DNA of 64,000 nucleotides from Pinisolibacter aquiterrae (GTDB taxonomy: Bacteria; Pseudomonadota; Alphaproteobacteria; Rhizobiales; Ancalomicrobiaceae), in NCBI RefSeq assembly GCF_019160155.1, contig NZ_JAFNIH010000058.1:1-64000 (forward strand), read 5' to 3'. Shown here piece after piece: positions 1 through 9,985 of the stretch. Within the stretch, counting starts at the first letter, position 1, and every line of letters begins with the position of its first letter. Below the pieces are notes generated by a model, which did not search any database, was not told the origin of the DNA, and was given only the letters and a program-made list of their open reading frames with translations. Position numbers and translations under genes: made by a program.

Positions 1-126
1 GCCGTGCGCCAGATTGATGAAGTTCATGATGCCGAACACCAGCGTCAGCCCCGACGCCATCAGAAACAGCGTCACGCCGAACTGGACGCCGTTGAGAAGC
101 TGCTCCGCAAAGAGCTCGATGGTCAT
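1..126 (-). CDS. Branched-chain-type ABC transporter permease (LivH family), N-terminal fragment
   Basis: Only the first 42 codons are inside the window; the gene continues past the left edge. The reading begins MTIELFAEQLLNG and contains GLTLVFGIMNFINLAHG, the first membrane segment and the NLAHG signature of LivH permeases. The LivH gene at 15975 has the same block (GLTLVFGILGVINLAHG). It lies downstream of, and co-directional with, the substrate-binding protein gene at 346–1530, so the two probably belong to one uptake operon whose remaining permease and ATPase genes are outside the window. Confidence 0.85.
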   Translation of the reverse strand, partial: MTIELFAEQLLNGVQFGVTLFLMASGLTLVFGIMNFINLAHG

Positions 127-182
127 GGGGTCGGGATCTCCTGGCGATGCGGTGGCGCGAGGTGTCGTCGCGGGCGAAGCCC

Positions 183-256
183 GCTCTTTCTCCGCCCCTC
201 GCGGGAGAAGGCGGCCGCGAAGCGGACAGACGAGAGGGGGGCGGGGCGGAGCACGT
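183..256. repeat. Intergenic GC-rich repeat, copy 1 of an inverted pair
   Basis: This non-coding stretch contains TTCTCC…GGGAGAAGG followed by CGCGAAGCGG and a GAGGGG tail. The layout resembles the short palindromic intergenic repeats common in Hyphomicrobiales. A diverged copy lies in opposite orientation at 281–343. The rest of the 127–345 gap holds nothing else recognisable. Confidence 0.45.
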
Positions 257-280
257 CCTCGCCCCGAGGCGCGAACGAAA

Positions 281-343
281 GGCTGAAGCCCCTCATCCGC
301 CCTTCGGACCCTTTCTCTTCTTGCGGGAGAAGGAGAGGCTCCG
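281..343. repeat. Intergenic GC-rich repeat, copy 2 (inverted)
   Basis: Read on the minus strand, this segment gives CCTTCTCCCGC…GAGAAAGGG, then CCGAAGGGCGGATGAGGGG, which parallels the copy at 183–256. It sits immediately 3' of the substrate-binding protein gene and could also act as an mRNA 3' structure. The similarity was judged by eye only. Confidence 0.45.
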
Positions 344-345
344 CC

Positions 346-1530
346 TCACTTCATCTTGCACTTGGCGACGTAGCTGTCGGGGTGATCCGCGACGATCAGC
401 GTGCGCTTGGCCATCAAGGGGCGCCCCTGGGCGTCCTTGACCACTTCGGCGAGCCAGAAGTCCTGGACCGGGTAGTGATTGGTGTTGAAGCGGAAATGGC
501 CGCGCAGACTGTCGAACTTCACGGTCTCCAGGGCCTTCTGGAAGGCGGCCGCGTCCTCGATCTTGCCCGAGACGGTCTTCAGCGCCGCGTCGAGCATCAT
601 GACGGTGTCATAGGCCTGGGCCGCATTGGGCGAGGGCAGGCGGTGATACTTCGCCTCGAACGCCTCGCGGAACGCCTTGGAGGCCGCGTCGTCGGCGTCT
701 TCGGCCCAATGGGTGGCGGCGAAGGCGCCGACCGCCGCGTCGCCCATCGCCGGCAGCACGGTCTGGTCGAGCGAGAAGGACGGGCCGAAGAGCGGCGTGG
801 TCTTCTTCAGGCCGGCCTGATCGTACTGCTTGACGAAATTGATGCCCATGCCGCCCGGATAGAAGAAGAACACCCCCTCCGGCGCCGTGGCGCGCACCTG
901 AGCGATCTCGGCGGCATAGTCGAGCTGGCCGAAGGCGGTGTAGACCTCGCCCACGACCTCGCCCTTGTAGGTGCGCTTGAAGCCCGCCAGGAAGTCCTTT
1001 CCGGCGGGATAGTTGGGCGCCATCAGATACATCTTCTTGATGCCGCGCTTCGTGGCCTCCAATCCCATCGCCTCCGGCGAGGTGTCGTTCTGGAACGAGC
1101 CGACGAAGAAGTGGGGATTGCACTGCGCGCCGGCATATTGCGACGGGCCGGCATTGACCGAGACCACGAAGGCGCCGGCATCGAGGGCGGGCTTGGCCAC
1201 CGCCAGCATCACGTTGGAGAAGTTGACGCCGGTGAGGATCTGGACCTTGTCGCGCTCGATCATCTTGTCGGCGACCTGACGGCCGACGTCGGGCTTGGCC
1301 TGATCGTCGCCCTGGATCACCTCCACGGCGCGGCCGCCGAGCGTGTTGCCGGTCTTGTCGAGCGCCAGCGTGAAGCCGTCGAGCAGTTCCTGACCGAGCT
1401 GGCCGCCGGGGCCGGAGAAGGTGGAGAGGAAGCCGATCTTGATCGGATCCTCGGCGCGCGCGGCGGTGCCGGCGAGCGCGGTGCCGGCCGCCAGCGCAGC
1501 GGCGAGAATCGTGTGGCGACGAATGGTCAC
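346..1530 (-). CDS. ABC transporter periplasmic substrate-binding protein (LivK/HAAT family)
   Basis: The 394-residue protein starts MTIRRHTILAAALAAGTALA and has a signal peptide ending near ARAED. The mature part begins with PIKIGFLSTFSGPGGQLGQ, the start of the Leu/Ile/Val-binding (Peripla_BP_6) fold. Homologues in aromatic-degradation clusters bind benzoate-like or phenylpropanoid acids. The substrate here is inferred from the adjacent box cluster and is not shown by sequence. A LivH permease follows at the left edge. It has its own promoter with an embedded palindrome (1645–1672), so it is probably regulated apart from the box genes that end at 1756. It is one of three such binding proteins in the window. 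Confidence 0.88.
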   Translation of the reverse strand: MTIRRHTILAAALAAGTALAGTAARAEDPIKIGFLSTFSGPGGQLGQELLDGFTLALDKTGNTLGGRAVEVIQGDDQAKPDVGRQVADKMIERDKVQILTGVNFSNVMLAVAKPALDAGAFVVSVNAGPSQYAGAQCNPHFFVGSFQNDTSPEAMGLEATKRGIKKMYLMAPNYPAGKDFLAGFKRTYKGEVVGEVYTAFGQLDYAAEIAQVRATAPEGVFFFYPGGMGINFVKQYDQAGLKKTTPLFGPSFSLDQTVLPAMGDAAVGAFAATHWAEDADDAASKAFREAFEAKYHRLPSPNAAQAYDTVMMLDAALKTVSGKIEDAAAFQKALETVKFDSLRGHFRFNTNHYPVQDFWLAEVVKDAQGRPLMAKRTLIVADHPDSYVAKCKMK

Positions 1531-1644
1531 GAATGCCCTCTCCCTGTGTCGTGGACGGAGCCTTCGGCTCTCTTCGTTCGGACCGAGCCTCGGGCTCGGC
1601 CGGCACGACGGGGGCGGGACCCGCCATCGAACCGATTGAAGGAC

Positions 1645-1672
1645 ACCATACTGATCATCAGTATACTGTCAA
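1645..1672 (-). promoter_or_regulatory. Promoter with palindromic operator for the binding-protein gene
   Basis: On the minus strand a TTGACA box (1667–1672) and a TATGGT box (1645–1650) are 16 bases apart. Between and overlapping them is a perfect inverted repeat, ATACTGAT-C-ATCAGTAT (1648–1664). This is the classic layout of a repressor operator in the promoter spacer. No gene next to it encodes an obvious cognate regulator. The 225-base gap 1531–1755 holds no other feature that I can identify. Confidence 0.55.
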
Positions 1673-1755
1673 TATCCGGAACGATGGTTCCTGCGGGTTT
1701 TTTCGTATGCGCCCAAAGGAGAAGGATGGTGCCGATCGTCGATCGGTCCGCCGCC

Positions 1756-2544
1756 TCAGTCGAAGCGCGGCGGCCGCTTTTCGGCGAAGGCGGCGAGGCC
1801 TTCGGCATAATCGGCGGCGCGGCCGGAGATTTGTTGCATCTCGCGCTCGAGCTTCAGCTGCGCCGAGAGATCGTTGCTCTCGGAGGCCTGCATCAGCCGT
1901 TTGAGCCGGGCGAGCGTCGCCCGCGGCCCCTTGGCGAGCCGGGCGCAGATCGCTTCCGCCCGCTCCATGAGCGCCTCGTCGGCGACCGCCTCGGCGACGA
2001 GCCCGATCGCCGCCGCCTCCGCGCCGGTGATCGTCTCCGCCAGGAACACCAACGCGTTGGCGCGCGCCCGGCCGACGAGACGCGGCAGAAGCCACGACCC
2101 TCCCGCATCGGGGATCAGGCCGATCCGGGAGAAGGGTTCGGTGAGTTTCGCGCCCTCGGCGGCGATCACCACGTCGCCGTGGAGCGCCACGTTGAGGCCG
2201 GCGCCCGAGGCGATGCCGTTGATCGCCACCACGACCGGGAAGGGGAGCGCCCGGATCCGCGCGATGAGCGGCTCGTAGAAGGTCTCGAGCGAGGCGCCGA
2301 GATCGAGCGGACCTTGCTTGATCGCGCGGATCCGATCGCCGAGATCCTGGCCGGAGGAGAAGGCCCGGCCCGATCCGGTGAGGAGCAGTGCCCGGCACTC
2401 GGGATCGGCCTCCGCCTCGAGGAGCGCGGCCATGAGTGCGCGATGCAGATCCTCGGTGAAGGCGTTGAGCTTGTCGGGGCGATTGAGCCGCACGAGGCGC
2501 CAGCCGTCGTGCCGCTCGCTCAGAACCAGCGGGGTCTCGCTCAT
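1756..2544 (-). CDS. Enoyl-CoA hydratase/isomerase, PaaG-like
   Basis: This 262-residue crotonase has the family regions NRPDKLNAF, FSSGQDL (oxyanion hole) and GIASGAGLNVALHGD. The two catalytic glutamates of true hydratases are absent; instead the protein has GLIPDAGGSWLLPRLVG, the Asp-containing block typical of PaaG, the ring-epoxide/oxepin isomerase of phenylacetate catabolism. It is the last gene of the boxA-side operon, and its ATG overlaps the stop of the upstream oxidoreductase (ATGA). An isomerase acting on an unsaturated CoA intermediate of the box route is plausible, but the substrate is unknown. Confidence 0.8.
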   Translation of the reverse strand: MSETPLVLSERHDGWRLVRLNRPDKLNAFTEDLHRALMAALLEAEADPECRALLLTGSGRAFSSGQDLGDRIRAIKQGPLDLGASLETFYEPLIARIRALPFPVVVAINGIASGAGLNVALHGDVVIAAEGAKLTEPFSRIGLIPDAGGSWLLPRLVGRARANALVFLAETITGAEAAAIGLVAEAVADEALMERAEAICARLAKGPRATLARLKRLMQASESNDLSAQLKLEREMQQISGRAADYAEGLAAFAEKRPPRFD

Positions 2545-3569
2545 GACGCTTCCTCGAGGTCGATCAGGATCTTGCCGACATGGCCGTTGGCCTTCATCCG
2601 CTCGAAGGCGGCGCGGGCATCCGTGAGGACGAAGCGGCTGTCGATCACCGGATCGATGCCGGAGACGGCGATCGAGCGCAGCATCGCCTCGAAGGCCTCG
2701 CGATCGCCGCAGGTGACGCCCTGCATCCGCACCTGACGCATCACGGCGAGCGACAGATTGAAGGTCGCGAAATTGCCGGAGAGCACGCCGATCAGCGCCA
2801 CCGTGCCGCCCGGCCGCACGAAACGCACCGACTGGTCGAGCGTCTCCGCGCCGCCGACCTCGACGACGAGATCGAGCCGGCCGCCGGCGAGATCGCGCGC
2901 GACCGGACCCCATTTCGGCACCTCGCGGTAATTCACCACCTCCGCCGCGCCGAGCCGGCGCATCACCTCGGCGCGTTCGGGCGAGGAGGTGAGCCCGATC
3001 ACCCGCGCGCCCGCCCGCACCGCGAACTGCAGCGCGAACAGAGAGACGCCGCCGGTGCCCTGGATCAACACCGTGTCGCCCGGCCTGACCCGGCCCAGAT
3101 CGACGATCGCCGACCATGCCGTCAGCGCCGCGCAGGGCAGCGTCGCGGCGGTCGCGGTGTCGATCGCCTCCGGCAGCTTCACCACCGCCTCGGCCGAGAC
3201 GATCATGTGGGTGGCGAGCGTGCCGTCGCCGCCGGGACCGCCGAGCGCGGTCGCGAGCTTCTCGGTGTTCGGCTCGCCCGAGATCCAGCCGGTGAAGAAG
3301 TGGAGCGCCACCCGGTCGCCGGGCGCGACCCGGGTCACGCCCGGACCGACCGCCTCGACGATGCCCGCTCCGTCGGAACAGGGAACGACCGGCAGTGTCT
3401 GCTTCGGATTGTAGATGCCCTCGACCAGCAGCAGGTCGCGCCGGTTGAGGCTCGCCGCCTGCAAGCGGAGGCGAACCTCGCCGGGACCGGGCTCGCCGAC
3501 CTCGCGCGTGGCGAGGCGGAGGCCGTCGAGGCCGAAGGCGGTGATTTCGAGACGGGTGGCGCGAACCAT
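2541..3569 (-). CDS. Zinc-type alcohol dehydrogenase / quinone reductase-like protein (MDR superfamily)
   Basis: The 342-residue protein has an N-terminal GroES-like domain (PGPGEVRLRLQAASLNRRD, PVVPCSDGAG, PGDRVA) and a Rossmann domain with GTGGVSLFALQFAVRAGARV. The conserved zinc-ligand pattern of classical alcohol dehydrogenases is not evident, so it looks closer to quinone or enoyl reductases. It lies between boxA and the PaaG-like gene on the same strand and overlaps the latter by four bases. A role in reducing a reactive aldehyde or enoyl-CoA by-product of benzoyl-CoA epoxidation is inferred from position alone. A 140-base gap separates it from boxA. Confidence 0.75.
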   Translation of the reverse strand: MVRATRLEITAFGLDGLRLATREVGEPGPGEVRLRLQAASLNRRDLLLVEGIYNPKQTLPVVPCSDGAGIVEAVGPGVTRVAPGDRVALHFFTGWISGEPNTEKLATALGGPGGDGTLATHMIVSAEAVVKLPEAIDTATAATLPCAALTAWSAIVDLGRVRPGDTVLIQGTGGVSLFALQFAVRAGARVIGLTSSPERAEVMRRLGAAEVVNYREVPKWGPVARDLAGGRLDLVVEVGGAETLDQSVRFVRPGGTVALIGVLSGNFATFNLSLAVMRQVRMQGVTCGDREAFEAMLRSIAVSGIDPVIDSRFVLTDARAAFERMKANGHVGKILIDLEEAS

Positions 3570-3709
3570 GAAGGAGGATCCTCGTCGGGAACGAACGCCG
3601 CCATGTCGCCATGAACACGGCGATCCGTCACGCGGCAGTGCGGCAGAATCGAGCCGGCGCCCCGCGAGGGGGCGTCGGTGTCTTCGGCGCGGAGGGTCGG
3701 CGTCGCCTC

Positions 3710-4912
3710 TCAATAGGTCTCGACGTGATAGCGGCCCTGGTCGCGCATCTCCTTGCGAAGGCTCTCCCAGCTCATGCCGGCGCCGCGGCAGACGTCGGCG
3801 AGCGCCTCGTCGACGCCGTGCTCCATGTCCTTGAGACCGCACAGATAGAGATGGGTCGCCGGCGACTTCAGCAACTCCACCATCGTCGCCGCCTCGCGCC
3901 GCATCAGGTCCTGGACATAGACCTTGGGTTCGTTCGGCACGCGCGACCACGCGAAGAACTTGGTGAGGAGGCTCTCCGGCACCTTCTGCAAGGGGCCGAA
4001 ATAGGGGAGTTCCTCCGGCCGGCGGGCGCCGAAGAACAGCATCAGCTTGCCCGGCGCGTTGGGCTGGGTGCGGCGGCGCCATTCGGTCATGCCACGGAAG
4101 GGCGCCGAGCCGGTGCCGGTGCACACCATCACGATGTTGGCGGCGGGATCGTCGGGCATCAGGAAGGTGGCGCCGAACGGTCCGGTCACCGTGACCTTGT
4201 CGCCGCGCTTCAGATCGCAGACGTAGTTGGAGCAGACGCCGTTCGGTTCGCGCTTCACCGTCAGCGACAGATTGTTGTGGTTCGGCCGCTCGCCGTGACG
4301 GGGCGAGGCGACCGAATAGAGGCGGACGCGATGCGGCTCGCCCTTGGCGTCGACGCCCGGCGGGACGATGCCGATCGACTGACCCTCGAGGACCGGGAAC
4401 GGCACGTCGCCGAAGTCGAGAATGACGTGGCGGATGTCGGTCGAGGCGTCCTCCGCCGTCAGCCGATAGATGCCGGTGACGGTCGCCACCGCCGGCTTGG
4501 AGCGGTTGAAGAGATTGATCGAGGGCTTGGAGGCCGACTTCGGCGCCACCGACTTGCCGCCGGCGCCGCCGTGCGCCGAGGCGATGATCGCGTCGACCTC
4601 GTCGTCGATCGCCTCGACCGCGCCCATCGCCGCCCCGCCGAGGTCGGGCTGAGGGGGCAGGTCCGACCAGGAATGCTGATCGTCGAGGCTCCAGGTCTCG
4701 GTCACCATGCGCCAGTTGTCGATCGCGCCGGTCGGGCAGGGGGCGATGCAATCCATGCAGAAATTGCAGATCGAGGCATCGACCACATAGTTGTCGTCAC
4801 CATGGGTGATGGCGTCGATCGGGCACATCTCCTCGCAGGTGTTGCAGCGGATGCAGATCTCCGGATCGATCAGATGTTGCTTGACGACGGCGGGGCTCGT
4901 GGGGGCGTTCAT
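3710..4912 (-). CDS. boxA: Benzoyl-CoA 2,3-epoxidase, reductase component BoxA
   Basis: BoxA passes electrons from NADPH to the diiron epoxidase BoxB. The 400-residue protein begins with two [4Fe-4S] ferredoxin motifs (C20-x2-C23-x2-C26-x3-C30 and C49-x2-C52-x2-C55-x3-C59). An Ala-rich linker and a ferredoxin-NADP reductase module follow, with the FAD motif [13 protein letters not shown] and the nucleotide motif [13 protein letters not shown]. Length and domain order match known BoxA. It follows boxB after a gap that carries a stable hairpin. Confidence 0.96.
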   Translation of the reverse strand: MNAPTSPAVVKQHLIDPEICIRCNTCEEMCPIDAITHGDDNYVVDASICNFCMDCIAPCPTGAIDNWRMVTETWSLDDQHSWSDLPPQPDLGGAAMGAVEAIDDEVDAIIASAHGGAGGKSVAPKSASKPSINLFNRSKPAVATVTGIYRLTAEDASTDIRHVILDFGDVPFPVLEGQSIGIVPPGVDAKGEPHRVRLYSVASPRHGERPNHNNLSLTVKREPNGVCSNYVCDLKRGDKVTVTGPFGATFLMPDDPAANIVMVCTGTGSAPFRGMTEWRRRTQPNAPGKLMLFFGARRPEELPYFGPLQKVPESLLTKFFAWSRVPNEPKVYVQDLMRREAATMVELLKSPATHLYLCGLKDMEHGVDEALADVCRGAGMSWESLRKEMRDQGRYHVETY

Positions 4913-4997
4913 GGGCGGCTCCGGAGGGAGTTCAATCGATTATTGTCGACGGTCGATCGCGGACGACGGCGTCGTCTCTCCCCTCGGGCGGAGGGGT

Positions 4998-5029
4998 GGG
5001 GTGCGGCGCCGGGTCGGACACCGCACCCC
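4998..5029 (-). other. Hairpin in the boxB–boxA intercistronic gap
   Basis: A perfect nine-base stem, GGGGTGCGG (4998–5006) with CCGCACCCC (5021–5029), lies just after the boxB stop in the direction of transcription. No U-tract follows on the transcribed strand, so a full terminator is unlikely. It may stabilise the upstream mRNA end or lower boxA expression relative to boxB. Confidence 0.5.
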
Positions 5030-5036
5030 TCTTTCC

Positions 5037-6485
<1,449 letters not shown>

Positions 6486-6577
6486 GTCGTCCTCCCTGGG
6501 GGGAATGAGACCCCCGGCGTTTCCATGTGTTCTGATGTTCGGTGGTCGCGCCCGGGGTCGCCCCCGGGCGGCGGGGT

Positions 6578-8263
6578 TCAGACGCGACGCATGTCGTAGG
6601 TCGGCCGCAGCCCGGTGCCGTAGCGGCGCAGCGCGCCCTCCTCGCCGACCGCGTTGGGGCGCTGGAAGATCCAGTTCTGCCAAGCGGTGAGGCGCGCGAA
6701 GATCTTCGATTCCATGGTCTCGGGCCCGGCGAAGCGCAGGTTCGCCTCGAGGCCGGTCAACGCGTCCGGCGAATAGGACGCGCGCTCCTCGAGATAGACG
6801 CGGACCTCGTCGGCCCAGTCGATGTCGTCGCAGGCGAAGGTGACGAGACCGGCCTTCTCCGCCGCTTCCGCGTCCATCGCCGTGCCGGCCGCGGCCTCGA
6901 GTTCGCCGACGTGTTCGGGCGTGGCGAGGAAGCGGTTCTCGAGCCGGGTGAGGCCGTGGCTCATCGGATAGGGACCGAAGTTGGCCGAGGTCAGCGCCAG
7001 GGTCGGCGCCGGACGGTTGTCGCCCTCGAAGGAACCGATCAGCATGTAGGAGCGGTCGGCGGCGAGGACGAGTTCGGCCAAGAGCCCGGTGAAGCAGGAG
7101 CCCGGCTCGACCAGGGTGACGAGCGTGCGCGAGGTGACGTCGACGCGCTTCAGCACGCGCTTCCAGTACTGACGGATCTCGTTGACCAGCCAGTCGCCCT
7201 TGTTGGCCTCGAGGAAGGCGTCCCAGGCGGCGACCTTCGCGCCGTCACCCTTCGACTTGAAGACGAAGGTGCCGATCTCATAGGCGTTGTTGCGGAGATC
7301 GAGGATGGCGTCGTCGAACTCGCGGGCGAGCGTCAGGATCCAGCTGTCGGAGCCGAGCGCGGCGAGCGCCTCGGCCGAGGCCGGCGGCAGGTCCTGCGGA
7401 CCCTCGAGGGTGATGGTGGCGACACGGGCGGCGGCATCGACGTCGACGGTCACCAGCGAATAGTCGATGCCGTCGGCGCGGAAGGTGCGGTCGAGCGGCT
7501 TCAGGGCGATGCCGGTGCCGGTGCCGCGCGGCGAGCGGGCGGCGAATTCGGCGGCGCGCTCGGCGACCGTCTCCTCGAGCCGGGAGAGCGGCACGATCTC
7601 GTCGACCAGGCGCCAATCGACGGCGCGCTTGCCCTTGATGCCTTCCTCGATGGTGCAGAACACGTCGGCATGGTCGCGGCGCACCTTGCGCTTGTCGACG
7701 ACGCGGGTGAGGCCGCCGGTGCCGGGCAGAACCGCGAGCAGCGGCACCTCCGGCAGCGACACCGCCGAGGTGCCGTCGTCGACCAGCATGATGTGGTCGG
7801 AGGCGAGCGCCATCTCGTAGCCGCCGCCGGCAGTCGAGCCGCTCGCCACGCAGATGGTCTTGAGGCCGGAGAACTCGGAGGAGTCCTCGATGCCGTTGCG
7901 GGTCTCGTTGGTGAACTTGCAGAAGTTGACCTTGTGGGCGTGCTCGGAGCCGGCGAGCATGCGGATGTTGGCGCCGGCGCAGAAGACCTTGGGCTTCGCG
8001 GAACGCAGCAGCACCACCTTCACTTCCGGATGCTCGAAGCGCAGGCGCTGCAGCGCGTCGGCGAGCTCGATGTCGACGCCGAGGTCGTAGGAATTGAGCT
8101 TGAGCTGGTAGCCCTCGTAGAGGCCGCCGTTCTCGTCGACGTCCATGGCGAGCGTCGCCACCGGGCCGTCGAACGAGAGCTTCCAATGACGATACCGCGA
8201 CGGATCGGTCAGGAAGTCGATTCGGGTGGCGCCTCGCGCCAATTTGCGTGCCTCGTCGGCCAT
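6578..8263 (-). CDS. boxC: 2,3-epoxybenzoyl-CoA dihydrolase BoxC
   Basis: BoxC opens the epoxidised ring with two water molecules to 3,4-dehydroadipyl-CoA semialdehyde and formate. The 561-residue length is typical and about twice a normal crotonase. The crotonase-like core is visible (KVFCAGANIRMLAGSEH, ASGSTAGGGYEMALASDHI, PEVPLLAVLPGTGGLTRVVDKRKVRRDHAD). It is the first gene of the boxC–boxB–boxA run and has a 153-base upstream region carrying a proposed BoxR operator. Confidence 0.96.
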   Translation of the reverse strand: MADEARKLARGATRIDFLTDPSRYRHWKLSFDGPVATLAMDVDENGGLYEGYQLKLNSYDLGVDIELADALQRLRFEHPEVKVVLLRSAKPKVFCAGANIRMLAGSEHAHKVNFCKFTNETRNGIEDSSEFSGLKTICVASGSTAGGGYEMALASDHIMLVDDGTSAVSLPEVPLLAVLPGTGGLTRVVDKRKVRRDHADVFCTIEEGIKGKRAVDWRLVDEIVPLSRLEETVAERAAEFAARSPRGTGTGIALKPLDRTFRADGIDYSLVTVDVDAAARVATITLEGPQDLPPASAEALAALGSDSWILTLAREFDDAILDLRNNAYEIGTFVFKSKGDGAKVAAWDAFLEANKGDWLVNEIRQYWKRVLKRVDVTSRTLVTLVEPGSCFTGLLAELVLAADRSYMLIGSFEGDNRPAPTLALTSANFGPYPMSHGLTRLENRFLATPEHVGELEAAAGTAMDAEAAEKAGLVTFACDDIDWADEVRVYLEERASYSPDALTGLEANLRFAGPETMESKIFARLTAWQNWIFQRPNAVGEEGALRRYGTGLRPTYDMRRV

Positions 8264-8293
8264 GTTTCCGCCCTCGGTGTTGATTTGGTGAAA

Positions 8294-8362
8294 TGCACTA
8301 TATTTCCATTTTTGAGGCTGTCTAGAGAGTCGTGGGTCAAATCATGCATTTTTTTTCATGAT
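8294..8362 (-). promoter_or_regulatory. boxC promoter region with proposed BoxR operator (site A)
   Basis: TGCACTATATTTCC (8294–8307) is nearly identical to the complement of the site at 12921–12934. On the minus strand it reads GGAAATATAGTGCA and contains a possible -10 box TATAGT, with TAGACA 16 bases upstream. Further upstream, TGCATGAT abuts TTGACC (minus strand, 8335–8348), a pairing repeated in front of the ABC importer at 14568–14585. An ATCATG…CATGAT inverted repeat with an internal T-run spans 8341–8362. Assignment to BoxR is inferred. Confidence 0.6.
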
Positions 8363-8416
8363 GGCCGGCGCGACTCTCCCGAAGCCCCGGACGCCCGAAG
8401 GCGCCCGGGCCGCGCT

Positions 8417-9985
8417 TCAGAGCGACGTCTCGGTCGCCTTCGCCGCGAGATCCGCCAGCATGGTCGGCGATCCCTGGATCGCGGTGCGCTGCATGAAGAA
8501 GCGCAGGCCCCTGAGCCCGCCCAGTTCCTCGCCGCCGCCGGCCCGGCCGGGGCCGCCGTGGACGCATTGCGGCATCACGATCGAATGGCCGGTGTGGCCC
8601 CGCCCGACCTCGGCGTCGACCACCAGCACCCGCCCATGTAGGGGCGCGAGTCGGGCGGCGATCGTCGCGGCCTCCTCGGCGCCGTCGGCATAGATCGAGG
8701 CGGCGAGCGACCCTTCGCCCCGCGCGGCGAGATCGACCGCCTCGTCGAGCGTGGCGTAGGGGATCACGGTCACGACCGGCCCGAACACCTCGACGTCGTG
8801 GACGGCGGAGAGCACCGCCCCGGTGTCGGCGACGAGCAGCGTCGGCGCCAGGAACGCGCCCTGCGCGGTGTCCGCCCCGACCACGGTGGCGGGAATGCCG
8901 CCGCCGCGCACCGTGCGCGTCTCCGGCGCCAGCGCGGCGAGACCGGCGAAGGCGGCGCGCAGCTGTTTCTCGTCGACCAGCGGCCCGACGGTGACTTCCG
9001 CGAGCGCCGGATCGCCGACCACCAGATCGTCGATGCGGGTCGCGAGCGTCGCGACGAAGGCGTCCTCGACGCCCGCCGGCACCAGGATGCGGCGGATGTT
9101 GGTGCAGAGCTGCCCGGCCTTGACCGAGACGGCGGCGAGCGCCTGTTCGACGAGCCGTTCGAAGGCTGCCGCTTCCGGCGTGGCCGAGGGGGCGAGCAGC
9201 GCCGTGTTGACGCTGTCGGCCTCGATGCCGAGGCGCGGATTGGCCGCGAGCACGGCCGGATGGGCGCGGATCATCCGGCCCGTCTCCGCCGATCCGGTGA
9301 AGGCGATGCAGTCGAACGGCTCGACCGCGTCGAGGAGGCCCTCGGCCGAGCCGCACACCAGCGACAACACGCCGGCCGGCAGCACCCCCGCCGCGACCAC
9401 GGCGCGCACCATCGCCTCCGCCAGCCACGCCGTGCCCGAGGCCGGCTTGGCGACGATCGGCATGCCCGCGACGATCGCCACGGCGACCTTCTCCCAGAGA
9501 CCCCAGGAGGGGAAGTTGAAGGCGTTGATGAAGATCGCCGCGCCCGGCCGCGTCGTCCAGACGTGGCGCGCCTCGAACGGGCCCTTGGCGAGCCTGTCGG
9601 CGCCCGGTTCGATCAGCATCCGCGTGTCGCCCAGCCCCTTGGCGAGGCGGGCGTAATATTTGAGCGTGGCGATGCCGCCGTCGACGTCGACCGAGGCGTC
9701 GCGGGTCGTATTGCCGGAATTCTTGCGGGCGATCTCCATCCAGTCGTCGCGGCGCGCCTGGAGCGCGTCGGCGATCGCGCCGAGGAGCGCCCCGCGCGCG
9801 GCGAAGCTCATCGCCGCGAGCGCCGGTCCGCCGACGGTGCGGGCATGATGGAGCGCGTCGGCGCAGTCGACGCCGGTGGAATCGATCGTGCCCAGCACCG
9901 CTCCGGTGGTCGGATCGACGAAGGAACGTCCGGCGGCGGTGCCGTCGACGAAGCGATCGGCGACGTAGCTCTGAAGGCGGATCAT
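8417..9985 (-). CDS. boxD: 3,4-dehydroadipyl-CoA semialdehyde dehydrogenase BoxD
   Basis: BoxD oxidises the ring-opened semialdehyde to 3,4-dehydroadipyl-CoA with NADP. The 522-residue aldehyde dehydrogenase has the active cysteine C294 (KAGQLCTNIRRI), the general-base glutamate E255 (LGIEADSVN) and K180 in the cofactor region (IVAKPASGT). FNFPSWGLWEK is typical of the PaaZ/BoxD subgroup. The start is ATG 9985, overlapping the stop of the upstream hydrolase (ATGA), so the two are translationally coupled. It is separated from boxC by the site A promoter. Confidence 0.92.
   Translation of the reverse strand: MIRLQSYVADRFVDGTAAGRSFVDPTTGAVLGTIDSTGVDCADALHHARTVGGPALAAMSFAARGALLGAIADALQARRDDWMEIARKNSGNTTRDASVDVDGGIATLKYYARLAKGLGDTRMLIEPGADRLAKGPFEARHVWTTRPGAAIFINAFNFPSWGLWEKVAVAIVAGMPIVAKPASGTAWLAEAMVRAVVAAGVLPAGVLSLVCGSAEGLLDAVEPFDCIAFTGSAETGRMIRAHPAVLAANPRLGIEADSVNTALLAPSATPEAAAFERLVEQALAAVSVKAGQLCTNIRRILVPAGVEDAFVATLATRIDDLVVGDPALAEVTVGPLVDEKQLRAAFAGLAALAPETRTVRGGGIPATVVGADTAQGAFLAPTLLVADTGAVLSAVHDVEVFGPVVTVIPYATLDEAVDLAARGEGSLAASIYADGAEEAATIAARLAPLHGRVLVVDAEVGRGHTGHSIVMPQCVHGGPGRAGGGEELGGLRGLRFFMQRTAIQGSPTMLADLAAKATETSL

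Noticed and set aside
4-2736. A 910-codon open frame on the plus strand
   Set aside because: It lies antisense to the binding-protein, PaaG-like and MDR genes and has an Arg/Gly/Glu-rich composition with no domain. High GC makes long antisense frames common here.
8341-8362. Terminator for boxD (inverted repeat with a T-run)
   Set aside because: The six-base stem is weak, and the run reads as A's on the transcribed strand; it is more likely part of the boxC control region.
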